Source: Propionibacteriaceae bacterium (GTDB taxonomy: Bacteria; Actinomycetota; Actinomycetes; Propionibacteriales; Propionibacteriaceae). Taken from it: DNA of 9,380 nt. Of the stretch, positions 1 through 7,391 are shown piece by piece; position 1 is the first letter of the stretch, and each line of letters starts with the position of its first letter. The notes beneath the pieces were generated by a model, which did no database searches, was not told the origin of the DNA, and saw only the letters and a program-made list of their open reading frames with translations. Position numbers and translations under genes: made by a program. The stretch covers positions 1 through 9,380 of the forward strand of contig JAIRRM010000038.1 in NCBI GenBank assembly GCA_031255975.1, in the 5' to 3' direction.

Positions 1-216
1 TACACCTTCGGTCTGACCGAGCAGGTGATGTTCCACGAGATTGACCAGGACAAGATTGACCGTACCCGCGGCATGGACATCACGTTCGTCACCTCTGCCA
101 CCAACGATGCCGAGGGCCGCGAACTGTTGAAGCTACTCGGCTTCCCATTCAAGGCCGTTGACGATGTCAAGGTCGTGAAGCGCAAGCGTCGTCCAGTGAA
201 CAAGAAGAGGAAGTGA
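1..216 (+). CDS. rplE: 50S ribosomal protein L5 (uL5), 3' part only
   Basis: The frame is open from the first base and ends in TGA at 214-216, giving the last 71 residues of L5; the start lies upstream of the window. L5 binds 5S rRNA and helps anchor the central protuberance of the 50S subunit. The stretch with [18 protein letters not shown] and the end motif LLGFPFK is the conserved C-terminal half of the family. Most L5 proteins stop within a few residues of GFPFK. Here about 20 more residues follow, and 10 of the last 15 are lysine or arginine. There is no sign of a frameshift, since the stop is followed 11 bases later by rpsN. Its position before rpsN is the standard spc operon order. Confidence 0.96.
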   Translation, partial: YTFGLTEQVMFHEIDQDKIDRTRGMDITFVTSATNDAEGRELLKLLGFPFKAVDDVKVVKRKRRPVNKKRK

Positions 217-227
217 GGTAGGCCCAC

Positions 228-413
228 ATGGCTAAGACTGCGCTCAAGGTCAAGCAGGCCAAGGCACCGAAGTTCGCCGTTCAGGCGTATACCCGCTGCC
301 AGCGTTGTGGCCGTCCCAAGTCGGTCTACCGCAAGTTCGGCCTGTGCCGCGTCTGCCTGCGCGAACTGGCCCACGCGGGTGCGCTGCCGGGTGTTACCAA
401 ATCATCGTGGTGA
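228..413 (+). CDS. rpsN: 30S ribosomal protein S14, zinc-binding type (uS14)
   Basis: This 61-residue protein is the short, zinc-ribbon form of S14, which sits in the head of the 30S subunit near the decoding region. The four zinc ligands are visible as C24-x2-C27 and C40-x2-C43, with the conserved segment [16 protein letters not shown] and the usual ending LPGVTKSSW. The length matches the zinc-binding type; the zinc-free paralogue is about 100 residues. The ATG at 228 is preceded by GAGG at 215-218, which overlaps the rplE stop, so the two genes are probably translationally coupled. An intact zinc motif suggests a primary copy, not a zinc-starvation substitute. Confidence 0.98.
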   Translation: MAKTALKVKQAKAPKFAVQAYTRCQRCGRPKSVYRKFGLCRVCLRELAHAGALPGVTKSSW

Positions 414-466
414 CCAGCCGCGACGATCAAACCAAAGACTTACCTATCGATAACACGATCGCCATA

Positions 467-498
467 GGTCCCCTTGGGGCGAAACCCAAGAGGAAACC
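467..498 (+). promoter_or_regulatory. Hairpin in the rpsN-rpsH spacer, candidate RNA element
   Basis: The spacer 414-524 is 111 bases, much longer than the other gaps in this operon. It holds a perfect inverted repeat, CTTGGG at 473-478 with CCCAAG at 485-490 around a GCGAAA loop. An outer GGT (467-469) and ACC (496-498) could close it further. A competing pairing exists between CCCC 470-473 and GGGG 476-479, although its two-base loop is strained. No U-rich tract follows, so it is not an obvious intrinsic terminator. It ends about 27 bases before the rpsH start. A role in mRNA processing or in control of rpsH translation is inference from position only. Confidence 0.4.
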
Positions 499-524
499 GT
501 AGCGGGAAAGAGGCTAGATCAGCC

Positions 525-932
525 ATGACAATGACCGATCCGATCGCCGACATGCTGACGCGGGTACGGAACGCCAATCAGGCGTACCATGACTCCACGT
601 CCATGCCGCACTCGAAGATCAAGGTCGGGATCGCCAAGATCCTGAAGGACGAGGGCTACATCGCCGATTACAAGGTGAGCGACCCTGAGGCGGGCCAGGT
701 GGGCAAGACGCTCACCATCACCCTTAAATACGGTGATGATCGTCGCCGCTCCATCGCGGGGCTGCGGCGCATCTCGAAGCCGGGTCTGCGGGTGTATGCG
801 AAGTCCACCAAGCTGCCGAAGGTGTTGGGCGGTATGGGCATCGCTATCATCTCGACCAGCCAGGGATTGCTCACCGACAAGCAGGCACACGAGAAGGCGG
901 TAGGCGGCGAAGTGCTGGCCTACGTCTGGTGA
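525..932 (+). CDS. rpsH: 30S ribosomal protein S8 (uS8)
   Basis: S8 is a primary 16S rRNA-binding protein that organises the central domain of the 30S subunit; in E. coli it also represses its own operon by binding mRNA. This copy is 135 residues, close to the usual 130-135. The N-terminus [16 protein letters not shown] and the C-terminal signature around [14 protein letters not shown] are typical. The frame is open upstream to an ATG at 474, but the 17 extra residues do not look like S8. The ATG at 525 has AAAGAGG at 507-513 at a good distance and is preferred; an ATG at 531 is a weaker alternative. The stop TGA is followed at once by an in-frame TAG. Confidence 0.98.
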   Translation: MTMTDPIADMLTRVRNANQAYHDSTSMPHSKIKVGIAKILKDEGYIADYKVSDPEAGQVGKTLTITLKYGDDRRRSIAGLRRISKPGLRVYAKSTKLPKVLGGMGIAIISTSQGLLTDKQAHEKAVGGEVLAYVW

Positions 933-947
933 TAGGGGGCAGGTGAC

Positions 948-1487
948 ATGTCACGAATTGGAAGTCTTCCCATCCCGGTGCCGACTGGGGTTGATGTCAA
1001 GCTTGACGGTCGTTATGTGGTGGTGACGGGGCCGAAAGGCACCCTCTCCCGCACCATCAGTGAGCCGATCAGCATTGAGCAGCAGGGTGCCGAACTGCTG
1101 GTGACTCGTCCTGACGACGAGCGCAAGTCGCGTTCGCTGCACGGCCTCACCCGCACCCTGGTTGCGAACATGGTGACTGGCGTCACCACCGGTTTTGAGC
1201 GTCGGCTTGAAATCGTAGGTGTCGGCTACCGCGTCATGCAGAAGAGCCCCACCCAGTTGGAGTTCGCGCTCGGGTTTTCGCACCCGGTGATCGTGGACGC
1301 CCCGGAGGGCATCACTTTCACCGTGGAGTCCAATACCCGTTTCACGGTGCAGGGCATCGACAAACAGGTGGTTGGTGAGGTCGCGGCAAACATTCGCAAG
1401 CTTCGCAAGCCCGAGCCGTACAAGGGTAAGGGCGTGCGCTACTCCGGCGAGCATGTGCGCCGCAAGGTTGGAAAGGCTGGTAGGTAA
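948..1487 (+). CDS. rplF: 50S ribosomal protein L6 (uL6)
   Basis: L6 binds 23S rRNA near the factor-binding site at the base of the L7/L12 stalk. The protein has 179 residues, the usual size. It starts with the family's [12 protein letters not shown] and has two related domains of roughly 80 residues each. The C-terminal half carries the conserved signature [14 protein letters not shown] at about residues 156-169. The ATG at 948 follows a purine-rich GGGGG at 935-939 and AGG at 941-943, with a 15-base gap after rpsH. No anomalies are visible. Confidence 0.98.
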   Translation: MSRIGSLPIPVPTGVDVKLDGRYVVVTGPKGTLSRTISEPISIEQQGAELLVTRPDDERKSRSLHGLTRTLVANMVTGVTTGFERRLEIVGVGYRVMQKSPTQLEFALGFSHPVIVDAPEGITFTVESNTRFTVQGIDKQVVGEVAANIRKLRKPEPYKGKGVRYSGEHVRRKVGKAGR

Positions 1488-1490
1488 GTC

Positions 1491-1874
1491 ATGGCAATTT
1501 CCCTGACTGTACGCAAGCATCTGGCTACGAAGACCGCATCGCGCCTTCGCCGCCAGCAGCGGGGCCGCAAGCGCATTTTCGGTTCACCGGAGCGCCCGCG
1601 CCTAGTGGTTACCAAGTCAGCGCGACACACGCTGGTGCAGGTGATCGACGACGCCGCCGGTCGCACGCTGGTGTCCGCTTCCACCATGGAGGCCGATCTG
1701 CGTGCCGCCAAGGGTGATAAGAGCGAAAAGGCCAAGCAGGTCGGGCAGCTCATCGCCAAGCGTGCGGTAGCCGTGGGCATCACCCAGGTGGTGTTCGACC
1801 GCGCCGGCCATCAGTACCACGGTCGCATCGCGGCCCTAGCAGACGCCGCCCGCGAGGCCGGGCTCGGGTTCTAA
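1491..1874 (+). CDS. rplR: 50S ribosomal protein L18 (uL18)
   Basis: L18 binds 5S rRNA together with L5 and helps attach it to the 50S subunit. The 127-residue protein has the strongly basic N-terminus ([15 protein letters not shown]) and the conserved [22 protein letters not shown] segment. The end [26 protein letters not shown] is the family signature. The gene begins three bases after the rplF stop, and its AGG (1482-1484) lies inside the last codons of rplF, so translational coupling is likely. Confidence 0.98.
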   Translation: MAISLTVRKHLATKTASRLRRQQRGRKRIFGSPERPRLVVTKSARHTLVQVIDDAAGRTLVSASTMEADLRAAKGDKSEKAKQVGQLIAKRAVAVGITQVVFDRAGHQYHGRIAALADAAREAGLGF

Positions 1875-1890
1875 CGGAAGGTGACTATCA

Positions 1891-2484
1891 ATGAGTGAAC
1901 AGCCCCGTGAGAACCGCGGTCGTGGCCGCGGCGATCGCAATCGCGATCAGGCTCCCGAGCGCGAGAAGAGCCCGTACCTGGAGCGCGTGGTTACCATCAA
2001 CCGCGTCGCCAAGGTAGTCAAGGGCGGTCGTCGTTTCAGCTTCACCGCGCTGGTGGTTGTCGGCGACGGCGAAGGCTTGGTTGGCGTCGGCTACGGCAAG
2101 GCCAAGGAGGTCCCCACCGCCATCGCTAAGGGTGTCGAGGAGGCCAAGAAGCACTTCTTCAAGGTGCCGTTGATCCAGCGCACCATCCCGCACCCGGTGC
2201 AGGGAGAGAAGGCCGCCGGTGTCATGATGCTGCGTCCGGCTGCTCCTGGTACCGGTGTGATCGCCGGTGGTGCCGCCCGTGCGGTGTTGGAGTGCGCCGG
2301 TATCCATGACGTGCTCGCCAAGAGCCTGGGGTCATCCAACGCAATCAATGTGGTGTACGCTACCGTCGCCGCGTTGCAGGGTTTGGAGCGTCCGGAGGCG
2401 ATTGCCAAGCGTCGCGGCAAGGCGATCGAAGATGTAGTCCCGGCCGCCATCCTGCGAGCCCAAAAGGAGGTGGCACACGCATGA
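1891..2484 (+). CDS. rpsE: 30S ribosomal protein S5 (uS5)
   Basis: S5 lies at the mRNA entry side of the 30S subunit, contributes to decoding accuracy and contacts S4 and S8. This 197-residue form has an Arg/Glu-rich disordered N-terminal extension of about 27 residues, common in Actinomycetota. It is followed by the double-stranded-RNA-binding-like domain with [19 protein letters not shown] and [12 protein letters not shown], then the C-terminal domain with [26 protein letters not shown] at 1876-1881 stands 9 bases before the ATG. The gene overlaps rpmD by four bases (ATGA). Confidence 0.98.
   Translation: MSEQPRENRGRGRGDRNRDQAPEREKSPYLERVVTINRVAKVVKGGRRFSFTALVVVGDGEGLVGVGYGKAKEVPTAIAKGVEEAKKHFFKVPLIQRTIPHPVQGEKAAGVMMLRPAAPGTGVIAGGAARAVLECAGIHDVLAKSLGSSNAINVVYATVAALQGLERPEAIAKRRGKAIEDVVPAAILRAQKEVAHA
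2463..2471 (+). promoter_or_regulatory. Perfect Shine-Dalgarno of rpmD inside rpsE
   Basis: AAAGGAGGT is a full-length match to the anti-Shine-Dalgarno sequence, with 9 bases to the rpmD ATG at 2481. It is embedded in the codons for the last residues of S5. Together with the ATGA overlap, it points to reinitiation plus direct ribosome recruitment for L30. Confidence 0.8.
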
Positions 2485-2690
2485 GCAAGGCCGCCAAGAC
2501 CACCGAGGTCGGCAAGATCAGAGTAAAGCAGATCAAGAGCGGTGTCAGCCAACTGCCCGCCGCTCGCGCCACGTTGCGCGCGCTCGGTCTGAAGCGTATC
2601 GGTCACGAGGTTATCAAGGATGATCGTCCTGAAATCCGCGGCATGGCCAAGGCCGTGCAGCACCTCGTCACCGTGGAAGAGGTGAAGTGA
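2481..2690 (+). CDS. rpmD: 50S ribosomal protein L30 (uL30)
   Basis: L30 is a small 23S rRNA-binding protein, absent from some bacteria but usual in Actinomycetota. This copy has 69 residues. The core [34 protein letters not shown] is the family pattern, and the end [16 protein letters not shown] matches the usual C-terminus. About ten extra residues precede the core. The start overlaps the rpsE stop by four bases, and only one base separates its stop from rplO. Confidence 0.97.
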   Translation: MSKAAKTTEVGKIRVKQIKSGVSQLPAARATLRALGLKRIGHEVIKDDRPEIRGMAKAVQHLVTVEEVK

Positions 2691-2691
2691 C

Positions 2692-3135
2692 ATGACGTTG
2701 AAGGCCCACCACCTGCGCCCAGCTCCGGGCGCGCATACCCCGAAGACCCGCGTAGGTCGCGGTGAGGGTGGCCATGGCGGCAAGACCGCTGGCCGGGGCA
2801 CCAAGGGTACGGGTGCTCGTAAGAACACGCCGCAGAACTTCCAGGGCGGCCAGATGCCGTTGCATATGCAGATGCCGAAGTTCCGCGGCTTCCAGAACCC
2901 GTTCAAGGTGAGCTACCAGGTGGTGAACCTCGACCGGCTGGCCGCACTCTATCCCGAAGGCGGCCGGGTCAGCATCGAAGACCTCATTATCAAGGGTGCC
3001 GTACGCGACGGATACTTGGTGAAGGTGCTTGGTACGGGCGAGATCAACGTGAAGTTGGACATCACCGCCGACGCCTTCTCCGCCGCCGCAAAGGCGAAAA
3101 TCGAGGCAGCGGGCGGTACAGTCACTGTACTCTGA
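2692..3135 (+). CDS. rplO: 50S ribosomal protein L15 (uL15)
   Basis: L15 is a late-assembly 23S rRNA-binding protein. The 147-residue product has the glycine- and arginine-rich N-terminal arm ([20 protein letters not shown], about residues 20-39) that penetrates rRNA, and the conserved [23 protein letters not shown]. The globular C-terminal part ends in [18 protein letters not shown] at 2677-2684, within rpmD, serves as its ribosome binding site. It is the last ribosomal gene here. The usual next gene, secY, is not found; a transporter cluster follows instead. Confidence 0.98.
   Translation: MTLKAHHLRPAPGAHTPKTRVGRGEGGHGGKTAGRGTKGTGARKNTPQNFQGGQMPLHMQMPKFRGFQNPFKVSYQVVNLDRLAALYPEGGRVSIEDLIIKGAVRDGYLVKVLGTGEINVKLDITADAFSAAAKAKIEAAGGTVTVL
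3116..3130 (+). repeat. Perfect 15-base dyad at the end of rplO
   Basis: GTACAGT at 3116-3122 is the exact reverse complement of ACTGTAC at 3124-3130, with a single central C. It lies in the last codons of rplO, about 120 bases before oppB. It could be a binding site for a dimeric regulator of the transporter genes, but palindromes of this size also arise by chance, and no matching regulator is encoded here. Confidence 0.35.
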
Positions 3136-3142
3136 TGTGAGT

Positions 3143-3185
3143 TGCGCCGGGTTGGGCGGTAACCACTACTGCCACGTCCGGCGTA
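3143..3185 (+). promoter_or_regulatory. Compound stem-loop between rplO and oppB
   Basis: An outer stem pairs TGCGCCGG (3143-3150) with CCGGCGTA (3178-3185), with one G-T wobble. An inner stem pairs GGCGGTA (3155-3161) with TACTGCC (3167-3173), also with one wobble, around the loop ACCAC. A symmetrical 4-by-4 internal loop separates the two. It begins 8 bases after the rplO stop. No T-tract follows, so it is either a weak or Rho-assisted terminator or attenuator at the end of the spc genes, or an mRNA-processing or stabilising structure. Confidence 0.5.
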
Positions 3186-3198
3186 CCTCGGCTAGTCT
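3169..3198 (+). promoter_or_regulatory. oppB: Candidate promoter for the opp genes
   Basis: CTGCCA at 3169-3174 (4 of 6 to TTGACA) is separated by 18 bases from TAGTCT at 3193-3198, which fits the loose actinobacterial TANNNT -10 pattern. It would start transcription near 3205, giving a leader of about 45 bases. The match is weak and overlaps the stem-loop. Read-through from the spc operon is an alternative. Confidence 0.25.
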
Positions 3199-3249
3199 GA
3201 CCGCAGGTTTAGCGTGCCGCCGACGAGCACGAGTGAGGGGGTGTGAACG

Positions 3250-4233
3250 GTGTCAGGGTACATTATCAGGCGCGTCCTGAACTACGTCGTGCTGCTTTTT
3301 ATCGCTTGTTCCTTCGCATACCTGCTGGCTTCTTCGTTCCTGAACCCGTACTCGGTGTATTTCGGGCGCCAACCACCCGTTGACCCCGACGTTATCGAGA
3401 ACATCATGCGCGGCTGTAACTTGTCGCACGAGGTGTCGCTGTGGGAGCGCTACACCACCTGGCTCACCAAGATCTTCACCGAATGGGATTGGGGCTGCTC
3501 GCCGCTGCGCGTCAGCGTGAACGAGCAAATTGGCGTACGCATGTGGGTGAGTTTGCGGCTGGTGCTCATCGGTACTCTTGGTGGCGTTATCGTTGGTGTG
3601 CTCGTCGGGGCTTGGACGGCCACCAGGCAGTATCGGGTCTCCGACCGGGTTTACACGGGGCTTTCACTGCTTGTTATCTGCACCCCGAGCTTCGTACTCG
3701 GTATCGTGCTGCAGATCCTTGCGATTAAAGCTAACGATGCCATGGGGGTGCGGTTCTTCGAATTCGTGGGCGAGAAGGGCGTGGTGGGAGACTATCCACT
3801 GGCCGAACTGGTGGATCGCTTGCAGCACCTGCTGCTGCCCACCATCGTGCTGGTGTTGCTCACAGCGGCCAGCCTCTCGCGCATTCAGCGCAACCTGATG
3901 CTTGATTCCTTGGGTGCGGATTACGTGCGTACCGCTAGGGCTAAGGGGCTGCCGAAGTCGCAGGCCGTCATGAAGCACGCGCTGCGCACTGCGCTCATCC
4001 CGACCGGTACCTACGTTGCGTTCACCGTCGCCACTATGTTCACCGGGGCCACCTACACTGAGCGGGTGTTCTCATTCCCCGGCATGGGCCAGTACGCCGT
4101 TCAGACCATCTTGGCGATGGATGTGAATGGTATCGCTGCCACCACCGCGTTCGCGGGGGTATGTGTGGTGTGCGGTGCCATCCTCTCCGACATCGTGGTG
4201 GCCATACTTGACCCGAGGGTGAGGTTGGGTTGA
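3250..4233 (+). CDS. oppB: Peptide-type ABC transporter permease, OppB/DppB family
   Basis: This 327-residue membrane protein is the first permease of a peptide/oligopeptide importer; it pairs with the downstream OppC to form the translocation channel. About six membrane segments are visible, near residues 8-30, 100-122, 135-158, 193-210, 252-272 and 298-320. The cytoplasmic EAA loop, which contacts the ATPase, spans about 225-251 with YVRTARAKGLPKSQAVMKHA. The end SFPGMGQYAVQTI and ILDPRVRLG are family hallmarks. The outer loop between segments 1 and 2 is large and contains C56 and C83, which could form a disulfide. The GTG start has GAGGGGG at 3235-3241 at 8 bases. One base separates its stop from oppC. 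Peptide as substrate is inferred from the family. Confidence 0.93.
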   Translation: MSGYIIRRVLNYVVLLFIACSFAYLLASSFLNPYSVYFGRQPPVDPDVIENIMRGCNLSHEVSLWERYTTWLTKIFTEWDWGCSPLRVSVNEQIGVRMWVSLRLVLIGTLGGVIVGVLVGAWTATRQYRVSDRVYTGLSLLVICTPSFVLGIVLQILAIKANDAMGVRFFEFVGEKGVVGDYPLAELVDRLQHLLLPTIVLVLLTAASLSRIQRNLMLDSLGADYVRTARAKGLPKSQAVMKHALRTALIPTGTYVAFTVATMFTGATYTERVFSFPGMGQYAVQTILAMDVNGIAATTAFAGVCVVCGAILSDIVVAILDPRVRLG

Positions 4234-4234
4234 C

Positions 4235-5287
4235 ATGGACATTATGGAGTTGGATCTGCTGCCGATCGAGGATGCGGATCAGGCACCGAAGCGTATCGGT
4301 CGTGCCCGGCTTACTTTGCGGCGTTTCTTGCGCAATAAGCTCGCTGTGTTCGGGCTGTGCGGCATCGTGCTCCTGATTCTGATCGCTATTTTCGGACCAA
4401 TGTTGACGGGCTGGTCGTTCGACGACCGCGACAAGCTTTCTCCGCTCAAGCCCCCCAACTCATCGCACTGGCTGGGGACTACGCAAGTGGGAAGGGACAT
4501 GCTTGCGCTCACCCTTCGCGGTATGAGTCGTTCCCTCATCATTGGGTTTGCAGCGGCCACCCTTTCCACATTGCTGAGTTCCGTGGTGGGTACCGCCTCG
4601 GCCTACTTCGGCGGTTGGGTGGAGCGCGTCCTGTTGTGGATTACCGATCTGATGCTGGTCATCCCGACCATGTTGATCATCGGCGTGCTGATGAGGGGCG
4701 GAGTTTCCGGCGATCTGGCTTGGGTGCTGTTGGCGCTGCTGCTCGGTCTGTTCGGTTGGATGACCACTGGTAGGGTGGTGCGCTCGCTCACACTGAGCTT
4801 GAAGAACCGAGAGTATGTGCTGGCCGCCAAGTATATGGGGCTGCCGGCGTGGCGCATCATCCTACGTCACATCCTGCCCAATATCTCATCGCTGATGATC
4901 GTTGATCTGACCCTTGGGGTGGGTTACGCGGTGCTTGGCGAGACCGGACTGTCTTTTCTGGGACTCGGCGTGCAGGCACCAGACGTGTCACTGGGCACGC
5001 TCATTTCCGAAGGCGCCGTGCTGGTTCCAACGTACAACTGGGTGTTCCTGGCTCCATCCGTGGTGCTGGTGTTTCTAGTCTTCTGCATAAACTCAGTGGG
5101 CGATGGTGTGCGCGACGCGCTCGACCCATCCAGCCAGTCCGGTGGCGTGGTAGGCGGGAAGCCTCGACGCGGGAAAGGCAGGGAAGATGTTCCGGCCAAG
5201 GGCACCGGCCTGCCGGGTGGCATTGGGCAGGCTGGTGGTGCCACCACTATGTCTGAGGACAACACCCCCCAGGGAGGTGCGCAGTGA
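4235..5287 (+). CDS. oppC: Peptide-type ABC transporter permease, OppC/DppC family
   Basis: The second permease subunit has 350 residues. The N-terminal cytoplasmic part (RLTLRRFLRNKLAVFG) leads into segment 1 at about 36-57, followed by the family motif HWLGTTQVGRDMLALTLRG at about 78-96. The EAA loop lies near 193-216 (EYVLAAKYMGLPAWRIILRH). FLGLGVQAPDVSLGTLI and the closing GVRDALDP are typical. Most homologues end near DALDP, at about residue 298; this one continues for about 52 residues rich in Gly, Ser, Pro and Lys, probably a disordered cytoplasmic tail. GAGG at 4221-4224 precedes the ATG. The stop overlaps the next gene's start by four bases (GTGA). Confidence 0.93.
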   Translation: MDIMELDLLPIEDADQAPKRIGRARLTLRRFLRNKLAVFGLCGIVLLILIAIFGPMLTGWSFDDRDKLSPLKPPNSSHWLGTTQVGRDMLALTLRGMSRSLIIGFAAATLSTLLSSVVGTASAYFGGWVERVLLWITDLMLVIPTMLIIGVLMRGGVSGDLAWVLLALLLGLFGWMTTGRVVRSLTLSLKNREYVLAAKYMGLPAWRIILRHILPNISSLMIVDLTLGVGYAVLGETGLSFLGLGVQAPDVSLGTLISEGAVLVPTYNWVFLAPSVVLVFLVFCINSVGDGVRDALDPSSQSGGVVGGKPRRGKGREDVPAKGTGLPGGIGQAGGATTMSEDNTPQGGAQ

Positions 5288-7338
5288 GTCTGCTCTCTGT
5301 ACGCGATCTGAACGTGACGTTCCCTTCCGAGGCGGGCGATGTGCTCGCGGTGCGCGGCATCTCGTTTGACCTGGAGCGGGGCCGCACCATGGCACTGGTC
5401 GGCGAATCTGGCTCCGGCAAGTCGGTGACCAGCTTAGCCATCATGGGGTTGCATCCCGACTTGGTCACCATCTCCGGCTCGATCACGCTGGACGGCGAGG
5501 AACTGCTGGGCAAGTCCGATGCCGAGATGAGTAAAATCCGCGGCAATCGTATCGCCATGGTGTTCCAGGACCCGCTGTCGGCGCTCACTCCGGTGTACCC
5601 CGTCGGCAATCAGATCGTGGAGACCATCCTCATCCACAACCCGGGAACTACCAAGCGGGACGCCTGGAACCGCGCAGTGGAACTGCTGACCATCGTCGGT
5701 ATTCCGGATGCGGCGGAGCGAGCACGGGCGTTCCCGTTTGAGTTTTCCGGTGGTATGCGGCAGCGAGTGATGATTGCCATGGCGATGGCCAATCAGCCCG
5801 ACATCATCATCGCCGATGAACCCACTACCGCGCTTGATGTCACCATCCAGGCGCAGGTGTTGGAGGTGCTGCAGCGGGCGCAGGCCGAGACCGGCGCGGC
5901 GATGATCCTTATCACCCACGACCTCGGTGTGGTTGCTGGCTATGCCGATGAGGTTACGGTGATGTACGCCGGTCGTCCGGTGGAGCAGGGCACCATCGGC
6001 GACGTTTTCTACCACCCCGCCATGCCCTACACCATTGGGCTGCTGGGCACAGTGCCGCGGCTTGACCACAAGTCCGGCGACCCGCTGCCGATGTTAGAGG
6101 GCAACCCGCCCGATGTGGTACACCTGCCGCCCGGCTGCCCGTTCGTGCCGCGTTGCCCGATGGCCGCACCGCAGTGCGAGCAAGTCGAACCAGAACTCAC
6201 AGCGGTAGGAGAAGGTCATACCGCCGCTTGTGTCCGACTATCGGACGTGGTGGGCAGGGCTCATACCGAGATCTTCCGGCCCCCGCCGCTGGAACGCACC
6301 TCGCTAGCAGCTGTGCCGCGAGCCGATCGCGACACAGTGTTGGAACTCGCCGGGCTTCATAAGCATTTCCCGCTGCTGAAAGGCGCGCTGTACCGCCGCC
6401 AAGTGGGTGTGGTGAAGGCCGTCGATGGCATCGACTTGGACGTGAAAGTCGGCGAGACCCTGGGGCTGGTGGGGGAGAGTGGCTCCGGTAAGTCCACCAC
6501 TCTGTTGGAGATTTTAGAACTGCTCAAGCCGCAGCGGGGCCGCATCATGGTGTTGGGCCGCGACACCGCCGCTCTCACCAAGGCGGAGCGCCGTGCCATG
6601 CGTAAGGACGTGCAGGTGGTGTTCCAGGATCCGATGGCGGCCGTCGACCCCCGGATGCCAGTGTTCGACATCATCGCTGAACCGCTGCAGGAGTTCGGTT
6701 GGAAGAAGGCGGAGGTCGAGGCTCGGGTATTCGAGTTGCTGGGCCTGGTTGGTTTGCGCCCCGAGCACGCCGATCGTTTTCCGCAGCATTTTTCTGGCGG
6801 GCAACGGCAGCGCATCGGCATCGCCCGCGCCCTGGCGCTCAGCCCCAGCGTGCTGGTGCTGGATGAGCCAGTGTCAGCGCTCGACGTGTCCATTCAGGCC
6901 GGCGTCATAAACCTGCTAGAAGCATTGCAGCACAAGCTGCACCTGTCGTATGTAATCGTCGCCCACGACTTGGCCGTCATTCGGCACATCTCCGACCGGG
7001 TGGCGGTGATGTACCTCGGCAGCATCGTAGAGATCGGCGACGTGAACACGGTGTATGACACCCCGGTGCATCCGTACACCCAGGCGTTGATCTCTGCCAT
7101 TCCCATCCCGGATCCCGACGTGGAGCGGGCCCGCCAGCGCATCGTGCTGGAAGGCGACCTGCCCAGCCCGTCCGATCCGCCCACAGGCTGTAAGTTCTCC
7201 AGCCGCTGCCCCAAATTGGCGCTACTCGCTCCGGCACAGCAGGTGCAGTGCCAGGCCGAAGCTCCGGCGTTGGAACAGATCGGGGAAGGTGACCATCAGG
7301 CCGCTTGCCATTTCGCCGAGGTGCTCAAGGTTTTCTGA
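5284..7338 (+). CDS. oppD: Fused double ATPase of a peptide ABC transporter (OppD-OppF)
   Basis: This 684-residue protein carries both nucleotide-binding domains of the importer in one chain, as in mycobacterial OppD. Domain 1 has Walker A GESGSGKS at 40-47, Q-loop Q95, signature FSGGMRQ 154-160, Walker B IIIADEP 174-180 and switch H212. Domain 2 has Walker A at 397-404, Q448, FSGGQRQR 503-510, Walker B LVLDEP 524-529 and H561. Both sites look complete. Each domain ends in the oligopeptide-transporter cysteine region: C285, C291, C298, C316 and C636, C642, C656, C675. Such clusters bind a [4Fe-4S] centre in some relatives; that is family knowledge, not shown here. The second set has 13 residues, not 6, between its second and third cysteines. 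The GTG start has GGAGG at 5273-5277 and overlaps oppC. Confidence 0.95.
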   Translation: MSLLSVRDLNVTFPSEAGDVLAVRGISFDLERGRTMALVGESGSGKSVTSLAIMGLHPDLVTISGSITLDGEELLGKSDAEMSKIRGNRIAMVFQDPLSALTPVYPVGNQIVETILIHNPGTTKRDAWNRAVELLTIVGIPDAAERARAFPFEFSGGMRQRVMIAMAMANQPDIIIADEPTTALDVTIQAQVLEVLQRAQAETGAAMILITHDLGVVAGYADEVTVMYAGRPVEQGTIGDVFYHPAMPYTIGLLGTVPRLDHKSGDPLPMLEGNPPDVVHLPPGCPFVPRCPMAAPQCEQVEPELTAVGEGHTAACVRLSDVVGRAHTEIFRPPPLERTSLAAVPRADRDTVLELAGLHKHFPLLKGALYRRQVGVVKAVDGIDLDVKVGETLGLVGESGSGKSTTLLEILELLKPQRGRIMVLGRDTAALTKAERRAMRKDVQVVFQDPMAAVDPRMPVFDIIAEPLQEFGWKKAEVEARVFELLGLVGLRPEHADRFPQHFSGGQRQRIGIARALALSPSVLVLDEPVSALDVSIQAGVINLLEALQHKLHLSYVIVAHDLAVIRHISDRVAVMYLGSIVEIGDVNTVYDTPVHPYTQALISAIPIPDPDVERARQRIVLEGDLPSPSDPPTGCKFSSRCPKLALLAPAQQVQCQAEAPALEQIGEGDHQAACHFAEVLKVF

Positions 7339-7347
7339 CTTGGTGAC

Positions 7348-7366
7348 GGTCTTCCATCTGGAAACC
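7348..7366 (+). repeat. Small hairpin after oppDF
   Basis: GGT 7348-7350 and TTCC 7352-7355 pair with GGAA 7360-7363 and ACC 7364-7366, with one bulged C and an ATCT loop. It lies just after the oppDF stop but has no T-tract. It may mark a processing or partial termination point between the membrane/ATPase genes and oppA. Confidence 0.3.
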
Positions 7367-7377
7367 TGAAACCGGGG

Positions 7378-7391
7378 TGAGAAACTTCTCA
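7378..7391 (+). repeat. TGAGAA-AC-TTCTCA dyad upstream of oppA
   Basis: This perfect inverted repeat with a two-base centre lies in the AT-rich oppDF-oppA gap, about 150 bases before the oppA start. It is followed by ATATTTG. It could be an operator or the stem of a weak terminator for oppDF. Half-sites of six bases can also occur by chance. Confidence 0.3.

Noticed and set aside
305..502. A small plus-strand frame overlapping rpsN and the spacer
   Set aside because: Its first half is an out-of-frame reading of rpsN and it lacks a ribosome binding site or family features.
474..524. An N-terminal extension of S8 starting at the ATG at 474
   Set aside because: The 17 added residues are unlike S8 N-termini, the ATG lies inside the spacer hairpin region, and a good Shine-Dalgarno points to 525.
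951..1520. A 189-codon minus-strand frame opposite rplF
   Set aside because: It is entirely antisense to a conserved ribosomal gene, with no recognisable product.
2091..2906. A 271-codon minus-strand frame across rpsE, rpmD and rplO
   Set aside because: It covers three well-conserved ribosomal genes on the other strand, and its product shows no family features; it is a coding shadow.
5284..7338. Possible mis-joined oppD and oppF (a lost stop codon between two genes)
   Set aside because: The linker between the two ATPase domains is continuous, and fused OppD/F proteins are established in Actinomycetota, so the fusion is natural.
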